Source: Streptosporangiaceae bacterium
Lineage (GTDB): Bacteria; Actinomycetota; Actinomycetes; Streptosporangiales; Streptosporangiaceae
NCBI GenBank assembly: GCA_025935815.1
Contig: JAICUO010000006.1
Span: 1 to 36,938 of the forward strand
Reading direction: 5' to 3'
DNA: 36,938 bases
Shown here: positions 8,794-17,220 of the stretch, piece after piece
Numbering within the stretch: the stretch's first letter is position 1
Layout: each line of letters starts with the position of its first letter
The notes under the pieces: model-generated
What the model saw: the letters and a program-made list of their open reading frames with translations, nothing else
Database searches by the model: none
What the model was told of the DNA's origin: nothing
Position numbers and translations under genes: made by a program

Positions 8794-9570
8794 TCAATCC
8801 TCCGCGCGCCGAAGTACTACGCGATCCCCTTCGTCGCGGAACAAGCTGGCGAGGGCCTGCCCTAGGGCTTCGTCGTCGCGGACGTCTAGCCAGCATGCGA
8901 TGCGCCCATGGTCGCTGAGCGCGCCCCGCAGGATCTGGTAGGCACGCGGCAGCGGGGGCACGCTGGTATTCGTGACCACGAGAAGTCGAGCCCCGGCGGG
9001 CAGCGCCGAAAGCAGGGTGGGCAGCGTGCTCCCACCGAACGGGTTGCTCGGGTCGGTGCGCCACTTGGTCTCAACGAACAGTGCGGCCCCCTGATACCGG
9101 ATGATGAAGTCCGGAGAGGCACGGCTGCGGGTGTCCAGCGCGATGATCTCGACCCCGGGGAGAAGTCGGCTGATGGCGGCCATGACCGCTAGGTCATAGG
9201 CCTCGGCGGGATGGATGGGAACGGAACCGGTTTTCTGCAAGACAGCGAGCCGGTCCCGGAGGTTTATCAGCTCGCGGAGAGCCACCTCGCCGTCATCGTC
9301 TTGCTGGGCGACGCGAATCTGAGTCGCCATCGTCTGATCGATGCTTTCCCACGAGATCTCGTTCCCGGATACCGTGAGCCGGGATGGCCAGCGCCCGATG
9401 AGGCCGAGTGTGCTTGTGAGGGCGCCCGTGATGATGAGCGCGGCGGCTCCCGCGCCATTGCCGCCGCTGAGGAACGCAGCGGCACCTCCTGCCCCCCAGG
9501 ACGCCAGGCCCGCGACCAGCAACCCGACCCGGTAGTGGCGGCCGATCATCCGGCTTGCCCCCTGACCCAT
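8794..9570 (-). CDS. Membrane-anchored PD-(D/E)xK nuclease-like protein
   Basis: This 258-residue protein has two N-terminal hydrophobic segments (about 16-34 and 41-59) and then a cytosolic domain. That domain carries a restriction-endonuclease signature: helix AEAYDLAVMAAISRLLPGVE, then P153-D154 in ASPDFIIRYQG, then E167-x-K169 in ALFVETKWR. The order alpha-beta-D-beta-ExK matches Mrr-like PD-(D/E)xK nucleases. It is the last gene of the leftward operon, three bases after the vWA stop. In conflict systems such a domain would be a nucleic-acid-cleaving effector held at the membrane; that role is inferred. The fold could also bind DNA without cleaving it. Confidence 0.75.
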   Translation of the reverse strand: MGQGASRMIGRHYRVGLLVAGLASWGAGGAAAFLSGGNGAGAAALIITGALTSTLGLIGRWPSRLTVSGNEISWESIDQTMATQIRVAQQDDDGEVALRELINLRDRLAVLQKTGSVPIHPAEAYDLAVMAAISRLLPGVEIIALDTRSRASPDFIIRYQGAALFVETKWRTDPSNPFGGSTLPTLLSALPAGARLLVVTNTSVPPLPRAYQILRGALSDHGRIACWLDVRDDEALGQALASLFRDEGDRVVLRRAED

Positions 9571-9573
9571 GTG

Positions 9574-10203
9574 CTAGCCCCGACGGCGTCTCGCCGTGAG
9601 GCTGGCCGCCATGGTGGCAATGCCGTTGGCCAGGTCGGCGACGTCGTCGATGGAGGCGCTCTCGGGTTCCTCTGATGAGATCTCCCCGAACGCCGCGGCG
9701 GCCTGCCGCCCCAGCCCGCGGGTCACGAACCGGATGTCCTCCGCCTTCATCAGCGCTACCTTGGCCAAGACCTTGGCCCGGGGGCCGAGGTCGCCGTCCC
9801 CGAAGATAGCCACGACGCGGTCAGGGGCGCCCTTGAACCGGTCGAGCAGCTGGTGGCAGCACTCTAGCGGCTCCAGCAAGCTGGTACCCCCGGCGGCTTT
9901 CTTCGTCCGGTCGAGCAGACGGCGCGCCGCCTTCCCGTCTGAATCCGGCTCGGCCAGGTCAGCCACGCCGGTATTCCAAAGCATGACACCGACGTCGTAC
10001 CGGGCTTCAACCGCCTCCGTGATGAACGTCCCTGCCCCCCGCACCGCTTCAAGGATGGGCTTGCCGTCCATGGACCCGCTCACGTCGATGCAGAGCATGA
10101 CGACACCGCCTCGGTAGCGGCCCTGGAGCTTGCCGAGGTGCGGCCCCAGCGGGATCTGAGTCAGCCCGGGCGCGGTGAACGAGCGCCTTACCCAGTCAGC
10201 CAT
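9574..10203 (-). CDS. vWA-domain protein with N-terminal signature peptide
   Basis: This 209-residue protein is mostly one von Willebrand factor A domain. The metal-binding MIDAS is intact: DVSGSM at 40-45, Thr107 in AGGTSLLE, and Asp136 in AIFGDGDL. vWA domains make metal-dependent protein contacts and in bacterial systems often pair with chaperone ATPases. The first 26 residues form a separate conserved element, FTAPGLTQIPLGP preceded by W-x-R-R and followed by L-x-K-L. The same element is found at the start of the ThuA-like protein of the rightward operon. The gene starts three bases after the Hsp70 stop and is followed by the membrane nuclease. There is no signal peptide, so it is probably cytosolic. 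Confidence 0.92.
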   Translation of the reverse strand: MADWVRRSFTAPGLTQIPLGPHLGKLQGRYRGGVVMLCIDVSGSMDGKPILEAVRGAGTFITEAVEARYDVGVMLWNTGVADLAEPDSDGKAARRLLDRTKKAAGGTSLLEPLECCHQLLDRFKGAPDRVVAIFGDGDLGPRAKVLAKVALMKAEDIRFVTRGLGRQAAAAFGEISSEEPESASIDDVADLANGIATMAASLTARRRRG

Positions 10204-10206
10204 CTG

Positions 10207-11838
10207 TTATCCCCGCACTCTCGTCTGGCTGACCATCTTTGCTAGCCTCTCGGTCTCGGCGGCGTCGATCACGCCCTCGACGAACGCCTCCAGGGTGAGT
10301 TCCTTGCGTGAGCGGGGCTCGTGCGCGATGACCGTCAGCCGCCCGTCGACGGAGATCCGCAGCGTGACCTGGATGACAGCGCCGGCAGGCAGCTTGCTGA
10401 GGCCGGTGAGCTCGCCGTCCAGCACCCGACGGTTGTGCTCGACCTCCGGGGAGAGCACGGCCCCGGACTGCTCGTACACCTGGATCCGGACCGATCCCTG
10501 ATTGGGCACGATGGTACCGAAGCGGTGCTCTGTCTGGTCGACCGGCAGCGGCGTGTTAGCCGTCACCATGTGCGCGATGAAGGCACGCTTGCCCTCGGGA
10601 TCATTGCTGTCCTCGATGCGGATGCCGACCGCGCGCGGCGTTACCGGGGTGATGGCGCCCGGGCCGCCGGGCAGGCCGCGCAACCATCCGGCGGAAGCCG
10701 CGGGGCCGCCACCCCGGGAATGGCTCGCTGCGTGCCGTGCGGTAAGGGCGGACATCTGCGCGGAGCCTACCAGGTGGTGCGCGCGCAGGGCGGCGCCCTT
10801 GGCCACGGCCAGATCCGGGTCGATCAGCTGGGGAACCTTGCCGAACAGGTCGGCGAGCCGCTGCCCGAGAACCGGGATGCGGCTCGACCCGCCCACCATG
10901 ATGATCTCGTCGATGTGATTGCCGCTGTTACCGGCGGCCCGCAGGACCCGCTCGATGATCTCCGACGTCGTCTGGTAGAGGTCCGAGCAGGCGGCGTCCA
11001 GGTCGGCGCGGTCGATCGTCACCGCGGCCCGACCGCGCGGGGTCCGCACCGAGATCTCCCGGGAGGTCACCTTGCTCAGGTCCTTCTTGGCCGCCTCGAC
11101 ATCCAGCGCGAGATCGGCCAGCCACGCCTGATCATCGATGAGGTCGTCCAGTTCCTCGGACGGCAGGATCTCGCCGAACCGCTCGGTAACCAGGTCGAGC
11201 AGCCGCCGGTCCACGTCCGCGCCGCCTAGCTCGTGGTGACCGTCGGTGGCCAGGACCCGGACCGCGCCGTCGACGATCCGCAGCACCGTGGTGTCGAAGG
11301 TGCCGCCGCCGAGGTCGTAAACGAGGATCGTCCGGTTCCCGCCGGTGGTCAGCCCATAGTGGGTGGCGGCCGCGACCGGCTCGTCGAGCAGTTCCAGGAC
11401 GTCCAGACCGGCGAGCACGCCCGCCTGATGGGTGGCCTCGCGCTCGGCCATGCCGAAGTACGCGGGCACGGTGATGACCGCGCTGACCTTCTCGTCTTGC
11501 GCTGGCCCGCCGCCCGTACCGGTGGCCGCGCTGACCAGCTGTCGCAGGATCAGCGCGGAGATGGATTCCGGGGTGTGCTGCTGCCCCCGGATGTCCAGCG
11601 GAAACTCGCTGCCCATGTACCGCTTGACCAGCCGGACACCGTTGTCCGGATCGAACGCGGCATCGCGGACTGCCTCGGTACCGACGAGCGCGGTGCCGTC
11701 CGCCTCGAAGTACACGACCGAAGGGGTGATCTGGCCGCCGTCCGCGTTGGGCAAGATCGCGACCACGCCGCTGTCGTCGACCGTGGCGACGACTGAGTTC
11801 GTCGTCCCGAGGTCAATCCCGATCACTCGGTGACTCAT
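10207..11838 (-). CDS. Hsp70/DnaK-like chaperone B (lidless)
   Basis: This 543-residue Hsp70 has a complete nucleotide-binding domain: phosphate 1 loop GIDLGTTNS, VPAYFGMAEREAT, phosphate 2 loop LVYDLGGGTFDTT, adenosine motif IIMVGGSSRIP, and DPDLAVAKGAA. A Gly/Ala/Pro-rich linker of about 40 residues and a beta-sandwich substrate domain follow. It stops near the end of the beta domain, about 70-100 residues shorter than DnaK. Most of the helical lid and the C-terminal tail are missing, as in the other two Hsp70s here. Its ATG overlaps the stop of the upstream microprotein by one base (TGATG), so they are coupled. It has no dedicated GrpE gene beside it. Confidence 0.95.
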   Translation of the reverse strand: MSHRVIGIDLGTTNSVVATVDDSGVVAILPNADGGQITPSVVYFEADGTALVGTEAVRDAAFDPDNGVRLVKRYMGSEFPLDIRGQQHTPESISALILRQLVSAATGTGGGPAQDEKVSAVITVPAYFGMAEREATHQAGVLAGLDVLELLDEPVAAATHYGLTTGGNRTILVYDLGGGTFDTTVLRIVDGAVRVLATDGHHELGGADVDRRLLDLVTERFGEILPSEELDDLIDDQAWLADLALDVEAAKKDLSKVTSREISVRTPRGRAAVTIDRADLDAACSDLYQTTSEIIERVLRAAGNSGNHIDEIIMVGGSSRIPVLGQRLADLFGKVPQLIDPDLAVAKGAALRAHHLVGSAQMSALTARHAASHSRGGGPAASAGWLRGLPGGPGAITPVTPRAVGIRIEDSNDPEGKRAFIAHMVTANTPLPVDQTEHRFGTIVPNQGSVRIQVYEQSGAVLSPEVEHNRRVLDGELTGLSKLPAGAVIQVTLRISVDGRLTVIAHEPRSRKELTLEAFVEGVIDAAETERLAKMVSQTRVRG

Positions 11839-11963
11839 CAGGCCCCTTTGACCAGCGCGGCCAGCGAGCCAAGCGCGTCGCCGAGCAGCAGGAGGAGGAT
11901 GAAGGCCAGCGTTATGGCCACGCTGACGGTGCGGAAAGCGGTGATGTACTGCGGGGTTTTCAT
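11838..11963 (-). CDS. 41-residue single-pass membrane microprotein
   Basis: This short frame starts MKTPQYITAFRTVSVAIT, continues into the hydrophobic run LAFILLLLLGDALG, and ends SLAALVKGA. It is predicted to have one transmembrane helix with a basic N-terminal side. Evidence that it is a gene is positional. Its ATG (11963-11961) overlaps the TGA of the membrane GTPase in an ATGA, and its TGA (11840-11838) overlaps the ATG of Hsp70 B in a TGATG. It fills the only gap larger than ten bases between the nine larger genes of this operon. I do not recognise a family. A role as a membrane partner for the adjacent GTPase or as an anchor for Hsp70 is inference. Confidence 0.75.
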   Translation of the reverse strand: MKTPQYITAFRTVSVAITLAFILLLLLGDALGSLAALVKGA

Positions 11964-13609
11964 GCGGATGCTCCTACAGGCCGCCGGGCGGGCTTGGCCA
12001 GGAGTGCGTCGCCGCCTGGCACCTTGACTCCGTGCGCGGCCAGCAGCCAGCGCAGCGGGACGCCGGGGTCATGCGCCCGGCCAATGGAGACGCCGAGCGA
12101 CGCAACGGTGAAGTACCGCACCTCGCGGAACTCGCGGGGGGCACCCATGGTCACGTTGTGGACCCCGTTGCTGGCTAGCCACCGGGCGATGTCACCGGAA
12201 TCGAAGGGGACCGCGAGGCCCGCGCCGCTGAGCAGGTCGGCCTTGGACACGATGACCGCGAGGCGCTGCGACTCGACCGGCACCCCCAGGCCGCGCAGCT
12301 GCGTCAGGACTTCGGTGTAGGAGACCTCCGGATCCATGCCTGCGATCGTCACCCGCGACAGCAGTGACGGGTCGCGGGACGCGGCCTGCTCGCGGATCGA
12401 GTCGACCGAGAACGGGTCCAGCACGTAGGCTAGGGCCTGGCCGTCTTCCAGGAACCGCAGAGAGCCGGCGTTCGTCTCCTGGTTGCCGTACCCCAGGGTC
12501 CAGTTTCCTGGGTTGCTGAACTGCTCGCCGGCCGCGTCGAACAGGTGGATGAAGTCCGCGTGGGTGCCCTCGCGCAGCCTCATGCTGATAGCAGTGGCGG
12601 GACCGTCCTGGGTCTTGTCGACCTTGTCGGCCTGCATCCGGCTGATCCAGTCCTCGGCCGTCTTCCGCGAAGGCTCGTCGAGGTATTCCCACTTCACGCG
12701 CGCGCGGTCAAGGTCCTGCTGCAGGCTATTGAGCGAGGAATACAGGAAGCGGGTCTTGCCTGCCGCCACCGCACCGAAGATCGGCACCCGGATGTCGCGC
12801 ACCGCGCCCGTCCCGTCGGGCAGCTCTTGCTGGCACTCCGCTCGCTTGCAGACGGCCCGCGTGTGCCAGGCCGCACGCGACGGCAAGGTGGGGAAGGTCG
12901 TGCCGCACCGGCCGCACTTACGGAAGAACGTGCCCAGGTCACTTGGCATGACGTCGTGGTGCCGCTCGCCGCACGTACGGCAGGCGTAGGCCGGCCAGGG
13001 GGTCACGTGCAGGCACTTCATGCAGGCGGCAGCGGTGTGCTTGCCCTTGCGGCGCCTGCCTTCACGGGCTCGCAGCTGCCCGCGCAGCACCGCTATGACC
13101 GTGTGGTCAAGCCACCAGCTCGCGGTCAGCAGGCCCCAGTACACCCAGTAGGAGGCCCATGAGACGAGGAAGGCTCCGCCCAGGAAGGACAGCACCGAGA
13201 CCGGCACCGGGAAGAGCAAGACCCACCAGGGCCAGCGGTGCTTGCCGTACCGGCGCTTGAAGAAGGTGTTGACCGGCCACGTCCACAGCCGCTTGTGGTA
13301 CGCGAGGAGGTTGGCCCGGACGGCCTTCTTGTCGATCCCGGCTTGCCGGAACGTGTAGAGCGGCCAGGCCAGGTCCGGAGGGAACTCACCCGGCCGGGGA
13401 ACCGGAACGCCCAGCCTTTTTGTCTCTGCCTGCAGCTTCTCGTCCTGGTACTGCTTGGGCTGGTAGAGCATGGACGGCAGGAACTGCTGGGGATTCTTGG
13501 CCTGCCCCCACAGGGTGAGCCAGAATGTCCGGGCGATCATGAAGAACCCGAAGAACAGGCCCGCCTGCAGCGCGATTAGATAGAAGTTGCCCAAAAGGAA
13601 ACGGATCAT
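11960..13609 (-). CDS. Membrane zinc-ribbon GTPase (DO-GTPase2-like)
   Basis: This 549-residue protein has hydrophobic segments at about 5-30 and 127-165. A cytosolic part with two Cys clusters follows: C196-x2-C199 with C210-x2-C213, then C232-x2-C235 with C254 and C259. The C-terminal GTPase has P-loop GAVAAGKT (279-286), switch-like DAAGE (358-362) and a base-specificity motif SKAD (455-458). This layout matches the membrane half of paired GTPases found in predicted actinobacterial conflict systems. The other half is the soluble GTPase at 16054-17217. It starts four bases after the GAP1-like stop and overlaps the microprotein start. Zinc binding and GTP hydrolysis are inferred from motifs. 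Confidence 0.85.
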   Translation of the reverse strand: MIRFLLGNFYLIALQAGLFFGFFMIARTFWLTLWGQAKNPQQFLPSMLYQPKQYQDEKLQAETKRLGVPVPRPGEFPPDLAWPLYTFRQAGIDKKAVRANLLAYHKRLWTWPVNTFFKRRYGKHRWPWWVLLFPVPVSVLSFLGGAFLVSWASYWVYWGLLTASWWLDHTVIAVLRGQLRAREGRRRKGKHTAAACMKCLHVTPWPAYACRTCGERHHDVMPSDLGTFFRKCGRCGTTFPTLPSRAAWHTRAVCKRAECQQELPDGTGAVRDIRVPIFGAVAAGKTRFLYSSLNSLQQDLDRARVKWEYLDEPSRKTAEDWISRMQADKVDKTQDGPATAISMRLREGTHADFIHLFDAAGEQFSNPGNWTLGYGNQETNAGSLRFLEDGQALAYVLDPFSVDSIREQAASRDPSLLSRVTIAGMDPEVSYTEVLTQLRGLGVPVESQRLAVIVSKADLLSGAGLAVPFDSGDIARWLASNGVHNVTMGAPREFREVRYFTVASLGVSIGRAHDPGVPLRWLLAAHGVKVPGGDALLAKPARRPVGASA

Positions 13610-13612
13610 CGG

Positions 13613-16057
13613 TTAACTCCGGAAGGTCCAGGTAAGGCCCCCATGCCTGGGGAACAGCGCTTCCCACTGATCGCGCAGTCCATCGCGCCCGAGCCGCTCG
13701 CCTACCTCGGCCCGCCACTTGTCCGCGCTCTTGCCGCCACTGGCGGCGCTGATCACGCTCGGGAACTGGCGGATCTCCCTGGCCACCATTTCCCGCCTTC
13801 GGCTCGGCATGTCCGGGTGCGTGTAGATATGGAAGAGCCACAACGCGCACTGCACCCGGTCCTCCGGGTCCTTTAGCTCGCCGAACCGAGTGCCGGCCAG
13901 GGCGATTAGCGCCCCGACCGGCGACTGTTTCCCCCGGGCGGGAAACCGCGCGAACGTATCCGCCGCGAGGTCTGGGTCCCGGCTGAGGGCTTCGACCACC
14001 TCGTCCGCCCGGAGCCGCACCACGGCCGGGCTCGCTTCGCAGACGAGCTTGATGGCCGTGCTCCGCATGCGCTGCTCGTGGATCTTGTCCCCGGAGGTGA
14101 TGTCGAGGAAGCGCGTGAGCTTCCGGTTGCCGTCGGCAAGGTCGGCCAGCTCCGGCGATCCGCTCGGGACCCGGTCGCCCAGGCTGGCCAGCACCGTGAG
14201 CAACTCCTGGTCCGGGTTGCGGGCCTTGTCCGCGAGCCAACTGCGCGCGTAGCCGTAGATCTCCGGGTTGACCTGGGATCCGGATACCTCCGTGATGATC
14301 GTGACGGCCACGGCCTCATTGACCGCGCCCCAGTCGAGCAGCGCCTCCTGCAGCTCGCGTACCGCCCGGGCGCCGAGATTAGCGTCCTTCCGCCGTAGCC
14401 TGCTGGCCGACGCCAGCAGGCTACGCAGGTACGCGATCTTCCTGTCAGCGGTCAGGGCGCTGACCCGCACCGCCTGCAGCGGCCAGTACAGCACGTCGTC
14501 CGGGTCCTTTGCGGCGCCGAAGAACGAGGCGAGACGGCGCACCGTTTCCCGAACGCCCGGCGCCGACGGGACTTCGGCATACCGCTTGGCCAGCTCTGCC
14601 CGTGCTTCGTCGATGATCAGGACGCCCAGGGCCCAGGTCCGCGGGTCGCCCGGTTTTTCGCTGCTGAGCCAGGCCCACGCGAGCTCCGTCACGAATTTGC
14701 GTACCGACGGCGATGGCGGCTCGAGTGAGATCCCGTGCCGCCGGGCAAGCCGCAGCAGCCGGTCGGCCTCGGCCTGGTCGATCTTGCCGTCGGTGCCGCG
14801 AAGCAGCGCCGACGTAAGGGCGCTCTCGGCGTCCCGCCGGGTCTGGTCAGTGAGTGCGGCATTCGGCAGTCCCGCGTCCGGGATGGCGCCGTCGGCGAGC
14901 GCATCGCCGATCTCGCTGTCGAGCAGCCGCGTGCGGATGACATTGTGATCAAATTCCAGTTCCCCGGCGGTGACCTGCGCGTCCAACCAGCGCAGCAGGT
15001 CGCCTGGCGGTCGCCCGGGTCCGCTCAGCAGTGCCTCGGTGATGGCCGGGCCGTGCTCGCGCAGCAGTGCCTGGCTGGCTTGCCGGAGCCAGTTGGACAG
15101 CGCGGCCGGGTCGGTGGCCAGGTCATCCGGCCGGGTCAGCGTCCAGGCGGCCTGCAGCGCTGACGCGTCCCCCGGCTTCAGGCCCGCGCCCAGCGCGCTG
15201 GCCAGGTCGATGGCATCGACGATGTCGTACGGGTCGGCGTCGCCGGTCAGTTTGGCTACCAGGAACTCGGCCCGCGCGGTGGTGGCGGCCTCATCGCTGC
15301 GGCCGGTGGCGGCGTCCAGCACGAACACTCCCAGGCCGGCGCCCGGGCGCAGGTCCGGGTTCACCTCCGGCGTGGCCGCCACTACCCGCTGCTGGGCCCG
15401 CAGCGGGGCGCCACTGAATACCTTGAAGGACACCTGAAGCGCCTCGCGCTGCGCCAGCAGCAGCGTCGCGGCAGCGATCCACCGCATCGCCTCGTCCGCG
15501 TCGGCCGAGACGATAACCACCCGCTGGCCCTTGGGGTCCTCCAGGACGCTGAGCAGGCGAGCCAGCGCCGGGCCGCGCTCGACCTGCTCACGGGCCCAGT
15601 TGGTGACGGTTTCCAGGTTCAGCGGACCGATCTCCAGGTCACCGTCGAAGTCAGGGCAGTCCCGGGTCGGCCACGGGTCGGCCCGCCACAGCGGCGACTG
15701 CCACAGCTGGGCCGGCCGGATAGTCCCGTACCGCTCGGGGTCGCGGGTCAGCAGGCAGTCGGCGAGATGGTTTCCCATCCGGCCGCCGACCGCCTCCTTC
15801 CCGACGTACCGGCCCTGAGCGGTCCCGTATCCCTCGGCGCCGGCGTGGGCGAAGCCGGGCGGGAAGTCCGCCACCGGACGGCCCGCGGCCAACCATGCGT
15901 TCTGCACCTCATACAGTAGCCACCCGACCGCGAATGACGCCTGCTGGGAGTCCACGCCAGGCGACTGCGCCTGGACCTGGAAGCCGCCCCCCGCGCTGCG
16001 CCCGGTGCCCGGCGCGCAGTCGGTGTACAGCAGCCGGCCAAAGGCAGTCTCCGTCAC
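13613..16057 (-). CDS. GTPase-associated protein 1-like (GAP1-like)
   Basis: This protein of about 814 residues begins MTETAFGRLLYTDCAPGTG, followed by GGFQVQAQSPGVD. Further on are GRYVGKEAVGGRMGNHLADCLL and a PFAM-like stretch around DGDLEIGPLNLETV. I recognise this as the N-terminal pattern of GTPase-associated proteins encoded with paired GTPases. The rest is helical and may be a repeat scaffold. I chose the GTG at 16057 because it overlaps the TGA of the upstream GTPase in a GTGA, a typical coupling arrangement; a GTG at 16102 would add 15 acidic residues and overlap by 49 bases. No enzymatic motif is visible. It is probably a regulator or adaptor of the two GTPases, which is inference. 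Confidence 0.8.
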   Translation of the reverse strand: MTETAFGRLLYTDCAPGTGRSAGGGFQVQAQSPGVDSQQASFAVGWLLYEVQNAWLAAGRPVADFPPGFAHAGAEGYGTAQGRYVGKEAVGGRMGNHLADCLLTRDPERYGTIRPAQLWQSPLWRADPWPTRDCPDFDGDLEIGPLNLETVTNWAREQVERGPALARLLSVLEDPKGQRVVIVSADADEAMRWIAAATLLLAQREALQVSFKVFSGAPLRAQQRVVAATPEVNPDLRPGAGLGVFVLDAATGRSDEAATTARAEFLVAKLTGDADPYDIVDAIDLASALGAGLKPGDASALQAAWTLTRPDDLATDPAALSNWLRQASQALLREHGPAITEALLSGPGRPPGDLLRWLDAQVTAGELEFDHNVIRTRLLDSEIGDALADGAIPDAGLPNAALTDQTRRDAESALTSALLRGTDGKIDQAEADRLLRLARRHGISLEPPSPSVRKFVTELAWAWLSSEKPGDPRTWALGVLIIDEARAELAKRYAEVPSAPGVRETVRRLASFFGAAKDPDDVLYWPLQAVRVSALTADRKIAYLRSLLASASRLRRKDANLGARAVRELQEALLDWGAVNEAVAVTIITEVSGSQVNPEIYGYARSWLADKARNPDQELLTVLASLGDRVPSGSPELADLADGNRKLTRFLDITSGDKIHEQRMRSTAIKLVCEASPAVVRLRADEVVEALSRDPDLAADTFARFPARGKQSPVGALIALAGTRFGELKDPEDRVQCALWLFHIYTHPDMPSRRREMVAREIRQFPSVISAASGGKSADKWRAEVGERLGRDGLRDQWEALFPRHGGLTWTFRS

Positions 16058-17217
16058 TTCGGCTTCACCGCCTTCACCATCTTGGCCTTGGACATCAGCC
16101 ACAGGATCGGGTCCGCGACCCGGTGCGGCCGGACCCCGCCGGTGGCGACGTGAGCCTGGTCGTAATCTGGCTGGGCGCCGAGCGCGGACACCCCGAAGTA
16201 GCGGTAGTTCGCGTAGTTCCGGCTGATGTGGCGGTCAATCTCCTCGGCGTCCCACTCCTTGAGCAGCATTCGCATCTGCTCGTGGACGGCCAGCCCGTCG
16301 CCCTCGTCGTAGGTCGTTCCGGACGGGGCTTTCGCCAGCAGCGGGTCGCTCTCCTCCAGCCCGGGGAAGAAGGAATCCATCTTGGTGAACACGAACGCCA
16401 CGTGAGTGGACAGCAGTTTTCCGCCCTTGAGCCGGTTGTGCGTCCGGAGCTGCTCGGTGACCTGTTCCAGGGCCTGCAGCGCGGCGTTGTCGGTCGTGCT
16501 CTGCAGCGCCTTCGGCGGCAGGTTGATCGAGGACCGCGCACCCGGCAGCGAGAACGGGTCGAGGGCCACGATGAGGTAGTCGCAGGCGTGCAGGTAGCGG
16601 ACCGCGGACACGTTCTCTCCGGAGGTGAAGTCCTCACCCGCGCTGTCGAGGAACGCCAGCATCGTGGACCTGCGGTCGGCCCGCCAGCGCAAGACGATGG
16701 GTATTCGCCCGTCCGCCTCGAACGTCCCGGTGCCTCCCGGGAGGGTTCCCGTCTGGTAGATGGCCTGCTCCCGCTGCCGCATATAGTCGGCGATGCTATT
16801 CATGCCATCGGGGTTGTCGACGGCGATCGCGATGTCCGCGTTGAAGCGCTGCGCGATGACCTTCCGCAGTTGCTGGATCATGACCGTCATCAGCACGGTC
16901 TTGCCGGATCCCTTGGAGCCGACCATGCCGAGCATCGGGGTCTTGGTGTCCACGAAGTCGATGGACAGCCCGGTGTGGCACTTGGGGCAGGCGCGCCGCC
17001 GGGTCTCGCCCTGGCAGTTCCCGCATTTGGCGACGCCCTTGCGGACCGCCGCATCGGGGGGGAGGTACCGGCCAGACGCGACGCCGCTGCCGGTGATGTC
17101 GCGCCGGTCCGGGTCGATGAGCGGCGGGCACTTGATGTGCCCCTGGCGGGCACACAGGTAGCCGAGCTTGGATGAGTCGATCTCGTAAAAGCAGAACGGG
17201 CAGGTAGTGCGAGCCAC
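16054..17217 (-). CDS. Soluble zinc-ribbon GTPase (DO-GTPase1-like)
   Basis: This 387-residue protein opens with zinc-binding pairs CPFC (6-9) and C22, then CGNC (65-68) and CPKC (77-80). A TRAFAC-like GTPase follows: P-loop GSKGSGKT (100-107), DSAGE (191-195) and FTKMD (277-281), the last fitting guanine recognition. There is no membrane segment. It starts with GTG three bases after the FN3 gene stop, and its own stop overlaps the GAP1-like start. A soluble and a membrane GTPase flanking a GAP1-like protein is the defining core of the predicted conflict systems I recall. The trigger and the fate of GTP are unknown. Confidence 0.85.
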   Translation of the reverse strand: MARTTCPFCFYEIDSSKLGYLCARQGHIKCPPLIDPDRRDITGSGVASGRYLPPDAAVRKGVAKCGNCQGETRRRACPKCHTGLSIDFVDTKTPMLGMVGSKGSGKTVLMTVMIQQLRKVIAQRFNADIAIAVDNPDGMNSIADYMRQREQAIYQTGTLPGGTGTFEADGRIPIVLRWRADRRSTMLAFLDSAGEDFTSGENVSAVRYLHACDYLIVALDPFSLPGARSSINLPPKALQSTTDNAALQALEQVTEQLRTHNRLKGGKLLSTHVAFVFTKMDSFFPGLEESDPLLAKAPSGTTYDEGDGLAVHEQMRMLLKEWDAEEIDRHISRNYANYRYFGVSALGAQPDYDQAHVATGGVRPHRVADPILWLMSKAKMVKAVKPK

Positions 17218-17220
17218 GCG

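Noticed and set aside
8650-8865. Plus-strand 71-codon frame
   Set aside because: Half of it lies antisense to the nuclease gene, where G/C third-position bias can arise by mirror effect, and it has no ribosome site.
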